From assembly GCA_017644045.1 (NCBI GenBank), contig JAEPMI010000014.1:248001-312000 (forward strand): 64,000 nt of DNA. Reading direction: 5' to 3'. The notes under the pieces were generated by a model. That model had not been told where the DNA came from, searched no databases, and was given only the letters and a program-made list of their open reading frames with translations. Below, in pieces: positions 1-8,854 of the stretch; the first letter of the stretch is position 1, and each line of letters starts with the position of its first letter. The stretch is from Deltaproteobacteria bacterium (GTDB lineage Bacteria; Myxococcota_A; Polyangia; Polyangiales; Houyiibacteriaceae). The translations under genes and the position numbers were made by a program.

Positions 1-1041
1 TGCGGCGACCTGGGCGCACCACTCGCGAACCGCTGTCCGGAGCGGCGCCACCGCAGTCGGACCGAGCGAGGCTCCGAGGAGCGAAGGCGCCGCAAGCGCT
101 TCCGCGCCAGTGACCTTCCGGGTTGCCTGCCCGCGGGACTCGGCAACGACCAGGAAGAGCGCGACGGCTCTCATCGCTCGAAGTTGGGTGGCGACGTCGC
201 TCGGATCCAGAGTGAGCCACGGCAGGTGCCGGTCGAGCAGGGCGAATCCCCGCTCGAGGCTGCCGGTCAGCGCGCAGTGTTCCAGCTGGCTGGCGATGGC
301 CCGCAGCTGAGTGGGCTCTTCGCGGCAACTCTCGTAGGAACGTAGGTGCCACAGGCGAGCCTCGTCGCAGCGGCCGGCGCGAAGCATCGGAACCAGCGCT
401 CGCGCGAGGGCCAGCGCGGGCTCGTCGGCGCACTCGTGCCCATTCGCCACCAGGTCCACGGTCGCCGCCAGCCCCTCCGCGGCTCGATCGGTGTCGAAGA
501 GAAAGGCCGCGACCTCGCTCCGAATGCAGGCGTCGCAGTGGCTATAGGCGTCCCGAGGTGTCTCTGCGATCCGCGTTCGCCAGCGTTCCGCTGCGTCGAG
601 TCGGCCCATCGCCCAGTCCGTTCGGAACCGCGCCGTGAGTACGCCCGCCATTCCGAGGTCATGCTCTTCGTAGAAGCGTTCCATCGACCTGAGCGCGCCA
701 TCGATCTCCTGCTCGCTGGCGCCGGGGTCGGCGACCCGCGCGCCGGGGAGCCATTTCAGCTGCCAAGCGAGGTCGATGTTCTCGTTCAGGCGAGCGGGAA
801 AGCGTGAAGGGCTGGCCGCGTGCCGGTCCAGGCACCAGCGGAGGGACTCGAGGAACGCCGCGGTATCGCCGCTCATCTTCGCGGAGTTGGTCCGGCGCAT
901 CATCGCTTCGAACTCACGCGGCTCGTCTCCTGCCTCTCGCGCTCGCGTCAGCGCGGTCTCCACCAGGCTTCGCTCCGAGGGGCCGTAGGGGGTTCGGTCG
1001 ATCTGGTCGAAGAGTCGATCGAGCTCCGATGCCTGACTCAT
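1..1041 (-). CDS. TPR-like hypothetical protein, 3' end cut by window edge
   Basis: The minus strand is open from an ATG at 1041 to the window edge (347 codons), with no stop and strong GC3 bias. The product starts MSQASELDRLFDQID and is a soluble, mostly alpha-helical protein rich in Ala, Leu, Arg and Glu. Its spacing of paired helices resembles TPR-type repeats found in myxobacterial hypotheticals. There is no signal peptide and no membrane segment. It is divergent from the permease gene at 1133, so the 91-bp gap should hold both promoters. I do not recognise a specific family. The C-terminus is missing from this window. Confidence 0.7.
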   Translation of the reverse strand, partial: MSQASELDRLFDQIDRTPYGPSERSLVETALTRAREAGDEPREFEAMMRRTNSAKMSGDTAAFLESLRWCLDRHAASPSRFPARLNENIDLAWQLKWLPGARVADPGASEQEIDGALRSMERFYEEHDLGMAGVLTARFRTDWAMGRLDAAERWRTRIAETPRDAYSHCDACIRSEVAAFLFDTDRAAEGLAATVDLVANGHECADEPALALARALVPMLRAGRCDEARLWHLRSYESCREEPTQLRAIASQLEHCALTGSLERGFALLDRHLPWLTLDPSDVATQLRAMRAVALFLVVAESRGQATRKVTGAEALAAPSLLGASLGPTAVAPLRTAVREWCAQVAA

Positions 1042-1132
1042 CGTTCGGGATGGTAGCCACTCCCTCACCCCGGAGCAGCATGAACCGGACTCGCTCCGAG
1101 CAAGGAACGCGCGCCAGATCCGGCCAGCGGAT

Positions 1133-2092
1133 ATGGTCGGCGCCGTGAGCGGCGAGCTCGGCCGATACCTGTTCGTTCGAGTTCTCCGGGGTCTGGCGAC
1201 GGTCCTGGGGGTGGTGACGCTCGTCTTCCTGCTCGTCCGGATGATCCCCGGCGACCCGGTCGACACCATTCTCGGTGATCGAGCCACCCCCGAAGACCGC
1301 GCCGACCTCCGCGAGCGCCTCCACCTCGACGATTCCCTCCCGGTTCAATACGGCCGCTTCCTCGGCGACGTGGTCGATGGCTCGCTCGGCCGCTCCTTCC
1401 GCAGCGATCGCTCGGTGGGCGAGCGGATCGCCGAGGTGCTCCCCGACACGGCGGCGCTGGCGCTCGCGGCCCTCGCCCTCGCGTTGGCCCTCGCCATTCC
1501 CCTCGGAGTCCTCGCCGCCGCGCGGAAGGGGACCGGCGTGGATCGCCTCGCCTCGACCTTCGCGGTGCTCGGCCTCGCCATCCCCAACATCTGGCTCGGC
1601 CCGCTCCTCGTGCTCGCCTTCGCGGTCCAGCTCCGTTGGCTCCCGCTCCCAGGCGACGACGCGGTCGGCGCGATCGGCCTGGTCCTCCCGGCCATCACGC
1701 TCGGCACCGCGTTCGCCGCCGTGCTCGCGCGCCAGACCCGAGCGGCGACCGCCGAGGCCCTCGGCCAGCCCCACGTGACCGCCGCTCGCGCTCGCGGCCT
1801 GAGCGAAGGCGCGGTCCTCCGGCGCCACGCGCTCCGCCTCGCTTGGCTCCCCGTCCTGACGGTGGCCGCCGCCCAGCTCGGCGCGCTCCTCTCCGGCACC
1901 GTCGTCGTCGAGAAGATCTTCGAGCGGCCGGGCCTCGGCGCGCTCTTCCTCGACGCCTTCTTCGACCGCGACCTGCCGGTGGTGCAGGGCTGCGTGCTGG
2001 TCATCGCGCTGACCTACGTGGCGGTGAACCTCGCGCTCGACCTGGCCTACGCCTTCGTGGACCCGCGCCTCCGGCTCGGAGGTGAGCGATGA
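1133..2092 (+). CDS. ABC transporter permease, DppB/OppB type
   Basis: This 319-residue integral membrane protein belongs to the dipeptide/oligopeptide/nickel importer permease family. The N-terminal segment with the family motif (VFLLVRMIPGDP, about residues 30-41) is followed by a periplasmic loop and five more membrane segments. The cytoplasmic EAA-type loop reads TAARARGLSEGAVLRRHALR (about 217-236), which couples to the ATPase. ATG 1133 is used, though GTG 1145 is also possible. It overlaps the partner permease by 4 nt (ATGA). No substrate-binding protein or ATPase is adjacent, so those subunits must be encoded elsewhere. Substrate unknown. Confidence 0.9.
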   Translation: MVGAVSGELGRYLFVRVLRGLATVLGVVTLVFLLVRMIPGDPVDTILGDRATPEDRADLRERLHLDDSLPVQYGRFLGDVVDGSLGRSFRSDRSVGERIAEVLPDTAALALAALALALALAIPLGVLAAARKGTGVDRLASTFAVLGLAIPNIWLGPLLVLAFAVQLRWLPLPGDDAVGAIGLVLPAITLGTAFAAVLARQTRAATAEALGQPHVTAARARGLSEGAVLRRHALRLAWLPVLTVAAAQLGALLSGTVVVEKIFERPGLGALFLDAFFDRDLPVVQGCVLVIALTYVAVNLALDLAYAFVDPRLRLGGER

Positions 2093-2883
2093 GTCGCGTC
2101 CGCGTCGGCCCTGCGCTCGTCGGGCTCTTCCTGCTCGCCGCGATCCTCGGTCCCTGGCTCGGGTTCGGGGACCCGATGGCGATCGACCTCGACCACCAGT
2201 TCGAGACCCCGACCGGCGCGCATCCGCTCGGAACCGCCGACAACGGCGTCGATCTGCTCTCGGCGATGCTCCACGGCGCGCGGCTCGCGGCGCTGGTGGC
2301 CCTGGTCGTGGTCGGGGCGTCGGTGTTGGTCGGGACCCTGCTAGGCGCTTGGGCCGGCCTCCGCGGCGGCACCTTCGACTTCGTCCTCGGCGGGGTGATG
2401 GACCTGGTCCAGTCGTTCCCGGGGATCATCCTGAACATCGCGATCCTCGCGCTCGTGGCGGAGCCCACGCTGATCCACCTGATCGTCGCGCTCGCGGTCC
2501 CGGGCTGGGTCCTCTACGCCCGCCTGGCCCGGGCCGAGGCCCTCTCGCTCCGCGAGCGGGGGTTCGTCCAGGCCGCCCAGGTGCTCGGCGCCTCCGACCT
2601 CCGGGTGCTCTTCCGCCACGTTCTGCCGAACCTCGTCGGCCCCATTCTCATCCAGGCCACCAGCGCCTTCGGCGGCGTGGTGCTCGCCGAGTCGACGCTC
2701 TCGTTCCTCGGTCTCGGGCCCGCGACCCACGTCTCCTGGGGCGCGATCCTCGACCAGGGCAGCGGCGTCTTGCTCCGCTTCCCGCACGTCGCGCTCGTCG
2801 CCGGCAGCGCGATCGCGCTCACCGTCCTCGGCTTCAACCTCACCGGCGACTGGCTCCGCGATCGCGCGGACGTCCGCGGTTGA
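2089..2883 (+). CDS. ABC transporter permease, DppC/OppC type
   Basis: This 264-residue permease is the second membrane subunit of a Dpp/Opp-type importer. It shows the family HPLGTADNGVD motif (about residues 45-55) after the first membrane helix. The EAA-like loop QAAQVLGASDLRVLFRHVLP lies near 163-182, and STLSFLGLG near 203-211. Its ATG overlaps the end of the upstream permease gene (ATGA), indicating translational coupling. It ends just before a hairpin that contains the stop of the convergent lipoprotein gene. The set lacks ATPases and a binding protein. Confidence 0.9.
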   Translation: MSRVRVGPALVGLFLLAAILGPWLGFGDPMAIDLDHQFETPTGAHPLGTADNGVDLLSAMLHGARLAALVALVVVGASVLVGTLLGAWAGLRGGTFDFVLGGVMDLVQSFPGIILNIAILALVAEPTLIHLIVALAVPGWVLYARLARAEALSLRERGFVQAAQVLGASDLRVLFRHVLPNLVGPILIQATSAFGGVVLAESTLSFLGLGPATHVSWGAILDQGSGVLLRFPHVALVAGSAIALTVLGFNLTGDWLRDRADVRG

Positions 2884-2885
2884 GC

Positions 2886-2903
2886 AGAGCACAGATGTGC
2901 TCT
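2886..2903. terminator. Bidirectional hairpin between convergent genes
   Basis: AGAGCACA and TGTGCTCT form a perfect 8-bp stem around a 2-nt centre. It lies between the permease stop (2883) and the stop of the opposing lipoprotein gene at 2902, which it overlaps. No clear U-run follows, so the terminator role is inferred from position. Confidence 0.55.
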
Positions 2904-3351
2904 ACTGGAAGGCGAGCGGCTCGAGCGACGCGCAGTCCGCGAGGGCCCAGCCCTCGGAGTCCTGCACCGCGCAGGAGAGCCCCACCGGGAACTCGGCCGC
3001 CCAGGACGCATCGGCCCCGACGATCTCCTCGCGCTGAACCAGCGCGACTCCCGACGCGACCCCGCGGACGTCGTCGAGCGGCGCGCCCAGGCGCACCGTG
3101 GTCCCCGGTCCGGTCAGCACGATCTCGCCGACCGCGACGCCCTGATGGAACGCCGCGGGCGGAGGCGCGCCCTCCACGTCGATGACGTAGCGCTCACCGA
3201 GGGCCTCGCCCTCGCCGTGCACGAGACCGCTGCCGGCGGGTCCCCAGCGAACCGCGAGCACTCCCTCGCGCGCCTCCTGCAGCGATCCCTCGACCCGCGC
3301 GTCACTGGCGCAGGCCGCGAGGAGCAGCAGGAGTGGGGTGAAGCGGCTCAC
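2902..3351 (-). CDS. Small predicted lipoprotein
   Basis: The product is about 149 residues if it starts at GTG 3351 (MSRFTPLLLLLAAC), which gives a compact lipoprotein signal with an LAAC lipobox. An in-frame ATG at 3375 would add eight residues without improving the signal. The mature part is rich in beta-forming residues and Gly/Val, with two cysteines near the end (LSCAVQDS, LADCAS) that could form a disulfide. It probably sits in the outer membrane or periplasm. It is convergent with the permease pair. No family recognised. Confidence 0.75.
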   Translation of the reverse strand: MSRFTPLLLLLAACASDARVEGSLQEAREGVLAVRWGPAGSGLVHGEGEALGERYVIDVEGAPPPAAFHQGVAVGEIVLTGPGTTVRLGAPLDDVRGVASGVALVQREEIVGADASWAAEFPVGLSCAVQDSEGWALADCASLEPLAFQ

Positions 3352-3474
3352 GGCAGTGGTCGATGAATCACGCAAGATTCAGACCACCGCGAACGCGGGA
3401 AATTGGGAGCGAACGCGTGTCCGATCGTGACCAACGGTCGCGGATCCATGACGGGAATGTCAGACTCGGCCGTC

Positions 3475-4395
3475 ATGCCGGAGCTGCCCGACATCGAGCT
3501 CTACCTCCACGCGCTCGAGCCACGCGTCGTCGGTCAGCCGTTGACCAAGCTGCGGCTCGGCAGCCCCTTCCTCCTCCGAACGGTCGAGCCGAAGCCCGCC
3601 GCGTTCGAAGGCAAGGAGGTCATCGGCCTTCGCCGGATCGGCAAGCGCATCGTCTTCGCCTTCGAAGACGACCTCTTCATGGTCCTCCACCTGATGATTG
3701 CCGGCCGGCTGCAGTGGATGAAGCTCGGCGCGACGGTGCCGAAGCGGAACGGGCTCGCGGCGTTCGACTTCCCCGAGGGGACGTTGCTGCTGACCGAGGC
3801 CAGCAAGAAGAAGCGCGCGAAGCTCCACCTGGTGCAGGGAGAGGCCGCCCTCGAGGAGCACGATCCGGGCGGTCTCGAGCCGCTCGCCATCGACGCCAAG
3901 ACCTTCGCCGACCGCCTCCGCCTGCGAAACCACACGCTCAAGCGCGCGCTCACCGACCCGCGCCTGTTCAGCGGCATCGGCAACGCCTACTCGGACGAGA
4001 TCCTCTGGGAGGCCCAGCTCTCCCCGGTGCGGTGGACCCAGCGCCTCGACGACGCCGAGGCCGAGGCGCTCCACGCCGCCGTGGTCCGAGTGCTCGAACG
4101 GTGGCGGGACGCGCTGCGGGACGAGGTCGGCGAGGGCTGGCCCAAGAAGGTCACCGCCTTCCGTCCCGAGATGGCGGTACATGGCAAGTACGGGGAGCCC
4201 TGCCCGCGTTGCCAGGACCCGGTCCAGCGGATCCGCTACGCCTCCAACGAGACCAACTACTGCGCCACCTGCCAGACCGACGGCAAGCTCCTCGCCGATC
4301 GCAGCCTCTCCCGCTTGCTCAAGGGGGACTGGCCGCGAACACTCGAAGAGCTGGAGGAGCAGAAGCGGGCTCGTTCGGTGCCCTCGGGCGATTAA
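3475..4395 (+). CDS. Fpg/Nei-family DNA glycosylase / AP lyase
   Basis: This is a base-excision repair enzyme that removes damaged bases and nicks the abasic site. ATG 3475 is chosen because the family uses the N-terminal proline after Met as nucleophile, and the protein begins [11 protein letters not shown]; the frame is open back to 3403. A lysine-bearing beta turn (RRIGKRIVF, about 53-61) and the helix-two-turn-helix motif [17 protein letters not shown] (about 161-177) are present. A C-terminal zinc finger has paired CxxC motifs (CPRC, CATC). The finger arginine of classical Fpg is replaced by the NETNY form, which I believe is usual in one proteobacterial subfamily. Length about 306 residues. 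Confidence 0.92.
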   Translation: MPELPDIELYLHALEPRVVGQPLTKLRLGSPFLLRTVEPKPAAFEGKEVIGLRRIGKRIVFAFEDDLFMVLHLMIAGRLQWMKLGATVPKRNGLAAFDFPEGTLLLTEASKKKRAKLHLVQGEAALEEHDPGGLEPLAIDAKTFADRLRLRNHTLKRALTDPRLFSGIGNAYSDEILWEAQLSPVRWTQRLDDAEAEALHAAVVRVLERWRDALRDEVGEGWPKKVTAFRPEMAVHGKYGEPCPRCQDPVQRIRYASNETNYCATCQTDGKLLADRSLSRLLKGDWPRTLEELEEQKRARSVPSGD

Positions 4396-4425
4396 CCTTC
4401 CTCCTAGAAAAGCGACACCATCTCG

Positions 4426-7149
4426 ATGGGCCTCCGGAGCGAAGATCGGCGAAATCTCATCATCGGGTTCCTGACCCTGATGATGGTGATGGTCGCGCAC
4501 GCGCTCGGGGAGACCGCCCGCGACTCGCTCTTCCTCGCTGGGCTCTCGGCGGAGCGCCTGCCCTGGGCCTATCTGACCATCGCCGGCCTGGCGCTGGTGG
4601 TCGTGCGCGGCAACCAGTGGATGCTGGACCGGGTCCGGGACAAGCGGCTGCTCCTGGCGAAGACCATGTTCTTCTCCGCCGCGGTCGACGTCGGGTTCTG
4701 GTTCTGGCTCGAGGGAAACCCCCAGGGCCGCGCGTTCGCCCTCTACGTGTGGACCGGCCTCTTCGCGACGATCACGGTGGTCCAGGTCTGGCTCCTCCTC
4801 GACGACGTCGTCCACGTCGGCCAGGCCAAACGCATCTTCGGTCCCATCGCCGCGGGCGGCGTCTTCGGCGCGTTGATCGGCTCCGGCCTCGCCGAGCGGC
4901 TCGTCGACAGCGGTCTCGCGCCCCGACACCTGATGCTCGCGGCAGGCGTCGCGCTCGCCGTGGGCACGATGGCGCCGCTCCAGTGGAAGGCCTCCGAGGT
5001 GGAGCCCCACATCAGCGGCCCTTCCGTCGCCACCACGGTCGTCCACGACCTGAAGACCCTGCTGGGCCACACCTACCTGAGGCGGCTGCTGATGCTGGTG
5101 CTCCTCAGCACCCTGGCGCTGACGGGTGTCGACTACGTCTTCAAGAGCGTCGTCGACCAGCACCTGGCCCACGAGGAGCTCGCCACCTTCTTCGCGCGCT
5201 TCTACTTCGCCCTCAACGCCATCGCGCTCATCGTCCAGCTCTTCCTCGCGAGTCGGCTGCTCCGCTTCTTCGGCGTGAACCGCACGCTCTACGTCCTGCC
5301 GGTGCTGCTCCTCGCGGGGTCGCTCGGGTTCCTCGTCTTCGCGGGGCTGATCCCGGTCATCCTCCTGAAGGGCGCCGACGGCAGCCTCCGGCACTCGCTC
5401 CACCGCACCGCGAGCGAGGTGCTCTACCTGCCGGTCAGCCGGGAGCTCCGCGAGCGCTTCAAGGCCCTCATCGACGGGGTCGGCCAACGCGGCGGCCAGG
5501 CCATCGCGTCGCTGGGCATCCTGCTCGCGGTCTACCTGGGCGCGGACCTCTCGGTGGTCGCGATCGTGGTCGTCGGCCTCCTCATGGCGTGGATCGCGGT
5601 CCTGATGGGCATCAAGAAGCCCTACCTCGCGCTCTTCCGTCAGAGCCTTCGCGGCGGCCTCGACATGGGCTCGCCCCGGATGAAGATGGATCTTCACACC
5701 CTCGAGGGGCTCGTGGGTGCGTTGAGCAGCGACCGCGACGACGAGGTGCGGGTCGCCATCGATCTCTTCGAGCACCTCGACCGCGTCGATCTGCTCCCGA
5801 AGCTCGTGCTCTATCACCCATCCACGGAGGTCGCCCTCCGCGCGCTCGAGGTCTTCGTCACCTCGGGCGACACGAGCTTCGTCCCCATCGCGCGGCGACT
5901 GATGCGCAAGGCCGATCCCGAGGTCCGCGCCGGCGCGCTCCGAGCGATCGCAGGCGTCGAAGCCGCGCCCGAGCTGCTCGAGGACTCCCTCGACGACGAC
6001 TCACCCGCGGTCCGCGCGACGGCTCTCGTCGGCATGCTCTCGGGCGAGTTCGGCGACCCCGAGGAGCTCGAGCTGCGGCTCTCGCGGGCCATGCTCGAAG
6101 GGAGCGACGAGGTGCGGATGCAGCTCGCCCGCGCCGTGCGCCACAGCCGTGACCGTCGCTTCGAGGAGCTGGTCGAGCGGCTGCTGACCGATCCCTCGCA
6201 CGCCGTCCGCTCCGAGGCCGCCCTCGCGGTCGCGGCCATCCCGAGCGAGCGCTTCCTCTCGCCGCTCGTTCACCTGCTGACCCACGCGGACTGCCGACCG
6301 CAGGCTCGAAAGGCCTTCGTCGCCATCGGACCGCCCGCGCTCGCGTTCCTCGAGCACGCGCTTCGAGACGCGAGCTTCCCCCGCAAGGTCCGGCGGCATC
6401 TGCCCCGAACGATCCACCGCTTCGAGACCCAGTGGGCGCTCGACATCCTCCAGGCGCAGCTCGTCGAAGAGCGGGACGGCGCGGTTCGCTACAAGATCCT
6501 CCGTGCCATGGGCCGGCTCCGCGCGAACGACGCGCGTCTGCACATCGACGCGAAGATGATGGCGTCGCTCCAACGCCACACGCTCGAGCGAGCCGTCGCC
6601 ATCGCGCATCTCTGCGTGCGCATCGAGGAGGGTCAGCGCGACTCCGCCGAGCGCCGCACGGTGGGCGGCGACCTCTTGGTCGCGTCGCTGCGCGAGAAGG
6701 AGACCAACGCGCTCGAGCGGGTGTTCCGCATGCAGCACATCCTCCGGCCCCTCGAGAGCTACCAGCTCTACTGGCGAGGGCTGAACAGTCGGGATCGCAA
6801 CCGCCGAGCCGCGAGTCGGGAGCTCGTGGAGCACTCGTTCACCGGCGCGGTGCGGGAAGCCGTCCTTGCGATGACCGACGACGGCCCGATCGCCGGTCGG
6901 GTGCAGCGAGCCGCGGCGGCCCTCGGCCTGGAGCTCACCGAGGGCACGTACGAAGAAGCGCTCGAGGGGCTCATCGACGACGCGAGCGAGGCCATTCGCT
7001 CGCTGACCGCCTACCACATCGCCGAGCTGGGTCTGACGGACCTCGAGCCCCGGCTGAAGGCCTCGGCGCCACCACCCGAGTCGAGCGTCGGCGAGGTCGT
7101 CGAGCGCGCACTCGCCGCGCTCCGAGGGGAGGTCCCGAGCGTTGCTTGA
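4426..7149 (+). CDS. Nucleotide-translocase-like membrane protein with HEAT-rich C-terminus
   Basis: This 907-residue protein has two parts. Residues 10-395 form a polytopic domain resembling the NTT (ADP/ATP translocase, TlcA/Npt) family, including the early GETARDSLFLAGL segment typical of bacterial NTT-like proteins. Residues about 425-900 are soluble, with repeated helix pairs typical of HEAT repeats (for example LLEDSLDDDSPAVRATALVG). NTT proteins exchange nucleotides across membranes in obligate intracellular bacteria and plastids; the substrate in a free-living organism is unclear. The next gene, a cyclic-nucleotide-binding-fold protein, begins about 8 nt after its stop, so they are likely cotranscribed. 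A shorter paralog lies at 8855. Confidence 0.82.
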   Translation: MGLRSEDRRNLIIGFLTLMMVMVAHALGETARDSLFLAGLSAERLPWAYLTIAGLALVVVRGNQWMLDRVRDKRLLLAKTMFFSAAVDVGFWFWLEGNPQGRAFALYVWTGLFATITVVQVWLLLDDVVHVGQAKRIFGPIAAGGVFGALIGSGLAERLVDSGLAPRHLMLAAGVALAVGTMAPLQWKASEVEPHISGPSVATTVVHDLKTLLGHTYLRRLLMLVLLSTLALTGVDYVFKSVVDQHLAHEELATFFARFYFALNAIALIVQLFLASRLLRFFGVNRTLYVLPVLLLAGSLGFLVFAGLIPVILLKGADGSLRHSLHRTASEVLYLPVSRELRERFKALIDGVGQRGGQAIASLGILLAVYLGADLSVVAIVVVGLLMAWIAVLMGIKKPYLALFRQSLRGGLDMGSPRMKMDLHTLEGLVGALSSDRDDEVRVAIDLFEHLDRVDLLPKLVLYHPSTEVALRALEVFVTSGDTSFVPIARRLMRKADPEVRAGALRAIAGVEAAPELLEDSLDDDSPAVRATALVGMLSGEFGDPEELELRLSRAMLEGSDEVRMQLARAVRHSRDRRFEELVERLLTDPSHAVRSEAALAVAAIPSERFLSPLVHLLTHADCRPQARKAFVAIGPPALAFLEHALRDASFPRKVRRHLPRTIHRFETQWALDILQAQLVEERDGAVRYKILRAMGRLRANDARLHIDAKMMASLQRHTLERAVAIAHLCVRIEEGQRDSAERRTVGGDLLVASLREKETNALERVFRMQHILRPLESYQLYWRGLNSRDRNRRAASRELVEHSFTGAVREAVLAMTDDGPIAGRVQRAAAALGLELTEGTYEEALEGLIDDASEAIRSLTAYHIAELGLTDLEPRLKASAPPPESSVGEVVERALAALRGEVPSVA

Positions 7150-7156
7150 GTCCCCC

Positions 7157-8065
7157 ATGCTGGTCGGGCGCACCGACCGACTGATCGCCCTCCGGCAGTT
7201 CCCTGCCTTCGCGTCGCTCAGTCCCGAGGACAGCCAGTCGATCGCCCTCCGGATGAGCGAGCGCCGCCTCGCCCCTGGCGAAGCGCTCTTCAACGAGGAC
7301 GAGCCGGTCGACGAAGTCGCCTTCGTGGTCCGCGGCAAGGTGCGGACCCAGCGTCATGGAAAGGTGCTCGGCACCTACGACGACCGGTCGGTCATCGGAT
7401 CGCTCGCGATCCTCGCGGAGCTGACCGGGGGCTACGGCGCGGTCGCCCTCGAACCGACCACCGCGATCACGCTCCCCGCCGACGAGATGCTCGAGGTCTT
7501 CGAGGACCACTTCTCGGTCGTTCGCTCGGCGTTGCAGGGCGTGGCCGATGGCCTCCTCCGGATCCGTCGTTCGATGGGCTCCGGCGGGTTCCAGCGGGTC
7601 GAGTGGGATCGGACGAGCGAGCCCCCGCCGCCGCTCGACCTCGTCGGCCGCATCGCACAGCTCCGCGACGCGATGCCCTTCGCGGGAGCGCGGATGGAAG
7701 CGCTGGCCGATCTCGCGCGCGACGTGCGCGAGATGCGCCTCGACCCGGACGTGCAGCTCTGGACCGAGGGCGACCCGAGCGGCGGCTGGCTCTTCCTCCT
7801 CCACGGAGAGGTCGCGGCCGAGTCGTCGGGGGGCATGTCGGCCACCTTCGGCCCGGGCGACGTCGTCGGGTCGCTCGGCACGCTCGCGAACGTGCCCCGC
7901 TGGTACTCGGCGCGGACGGTCACGCCCGTCGTGGCGCTACGGACGGACGACGAGGCGCTCTTCGACGTGATGGAGGATCACTTCGACTTCTCGATGGCGC
8001 TCGTTCGGTCGATGGCGCGCGGGTTCATGAGCCTGCTCGAGGAGGCTGGTCTGCCGGACGACTGA
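7157..8065 (+). CDS. Protein with two cyclic-nucleotide-binding-like domains
   Basis: About 302 residues from ATG 7157; a TTG at 7142 overlapping the upstream stop is an alternative. It has two copies of the cNMP-binding beta-roll, roughly residues 15-135 and 175-295, and no DNA-binding helix-turn-helix at the end, so it is not a classic Crp regulator. The phosphate-binding cassettes are degenerate: the usual Gly-Glu is Gly-Ser in both (VIGSLAIL, VVGSLGTL), and only the second keeps an Arg nearby (YSARTVT). It may sense another ligand or act structurally. Its coupling to the NTT-HEAT gene suggests a joint role. Its 3' end overlaps the convergent VanZ-like gene by 41 bp. Confidence 0.85.
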   Translation: MLVGRTDRLIALRQFPAFASLSPEDSQSIALRMSERRLAPGEALFNEDEPVDEVAFVVRGKVRTQRHGKVLGTYDDRSVIGSLAILAELTGGYGAVALEPTTAITLPADEMLEVFEDHFSVVRSALQGVADGLLRIRRSMGSGGFQRVEWDRTSEPPPPLDLVGRIAQLRDAMPFAGARMEALADLARDVREMRLDPDVQLWTEGDPSGGWLFLLHGEVAAESSGGMSATFGPGDVVGSLGTLANVPRWYSARTVTPVVALRTDDEALFDVMEDHFDFSMALVRSMARGFMSLLEEAGLPDD

Positions 8066-8852
8066 CGAAGAGCAGGGTCGCGAGCCCGAGGAGCCCGACC
8101 TCGGCGACCATGAGCGCTGGATCGGCCTCCCGTGGGGACGTTCGGAGTGGCGGCCAGGTCTCCACGACGAAAGCGATGGGCGCCAGCGCCGCGATCGGCC
8201 GGTCCCACCGGCGCAGCGGGCGAGCGAGGAACACGCCCAAGACCGCTGCGCCGAGCCCACCGAGCGCGAGAGGCGTCGGTGAGAGACCGAGGAACCCACT
8301 GGTCGCGACGAGCGCGAAGCCGGCCGCATCGGGGGACTCGCCAGGCGCTTCGCGGACGGCGGCCATCGCCAGCGCGAGCAGCAGGCACACCGTGACCACG
8401 GGACGCCCCGGCGCGCCGTAGCGTGACGCGACTCCCCAGCAGGCCACGGCCACGAGCATCGCGTCTGCCACGCGAGGGCCATGGGGGCGTCGCCACCAGA
8501 GGGCGCCGATCGCCGCACCGAGCGTGTTCGCGAAGACGTCTCCAAGGGCCGCCGAGCGTCCGTCGATGAAGAGCTGGGCCGTCTCGACCCCGAGCGACGC
8601 GAGCAGCAGGGCGAGGGGAGCGCGATGGAGCCCCAGCACCGGTGCCAGGAGCCAACCGATGGGTACGGCGACCAGGAGGTTCCCCACCGTGTCGTCGAGG
8701 GCGATCGAGAAGAGCGCGGTCGCGTCGAGCGAGCCGAATCGGAAGGGTGCGAGGGTCCAGACGGCGAACGCCACGATCGCGGCTCCGGCGCGCAGCCACT
8801 CGCGACCACGCTTTCCTTGCGGCGGAGCGGCGGATGTGAGTACGGAACTCAT
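8025..8852 (-). CDS. VanZ-like integral membrane protein
   Basis: This 275-residue protein has several membrane segments. Its N-terminal half carries the VanZ-family pattern: DDTVGNLLVAVPIGWLLAP (about 53-71), then a segment ending ETAQLFIDGR, then DVFANTLGAAIGA. VanZ proteins are linked to teicoplanin resistance, but most homologues have no known role. The C-terminal half adds further hydrophobic helices. Its ATG lies only 2 bp from the start of the divergent NTT paralog, so each promoter must lie in the other's coding region or the genes use nearly leaderless transcripts. Its end overlaps the CNBD gene. Confidence 0.8.
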   Translation of the reverse strand: MSSVLTSAAPPQGKRGREWLRAGAAIVAFAVWTLAPFRFGSLDATALFSIALDDTVGNLLVAVPIGWLLAPVLGLHRAPLALLLASLGVETAQLFIDGRSAALGDVFANTLGAAIGALWWRRPHGPRVADAMLVAVACWGVASRYGAPGRPVVTVCLLLALAMAAVREAPGESPDAAGFALVATSGFLGLSPTPLALGGLGAAVLGVFLARPLRRWDRPIAALAPIAFVVETWPPLRTSPREADPALMVAEVGLLGLATLLFVSRPADQPPRAGS

Positions 8853-8854
8853 GG

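Noticed and set aside
3460-5817. Long minus-strand frame opposite the DNA glycosylase and first translocase-like gene
   Set aside because: Composition (His/Asp/Glu/Arg-rich) is that of an antisense shadow; the plus-strand genes have clear family motifs.
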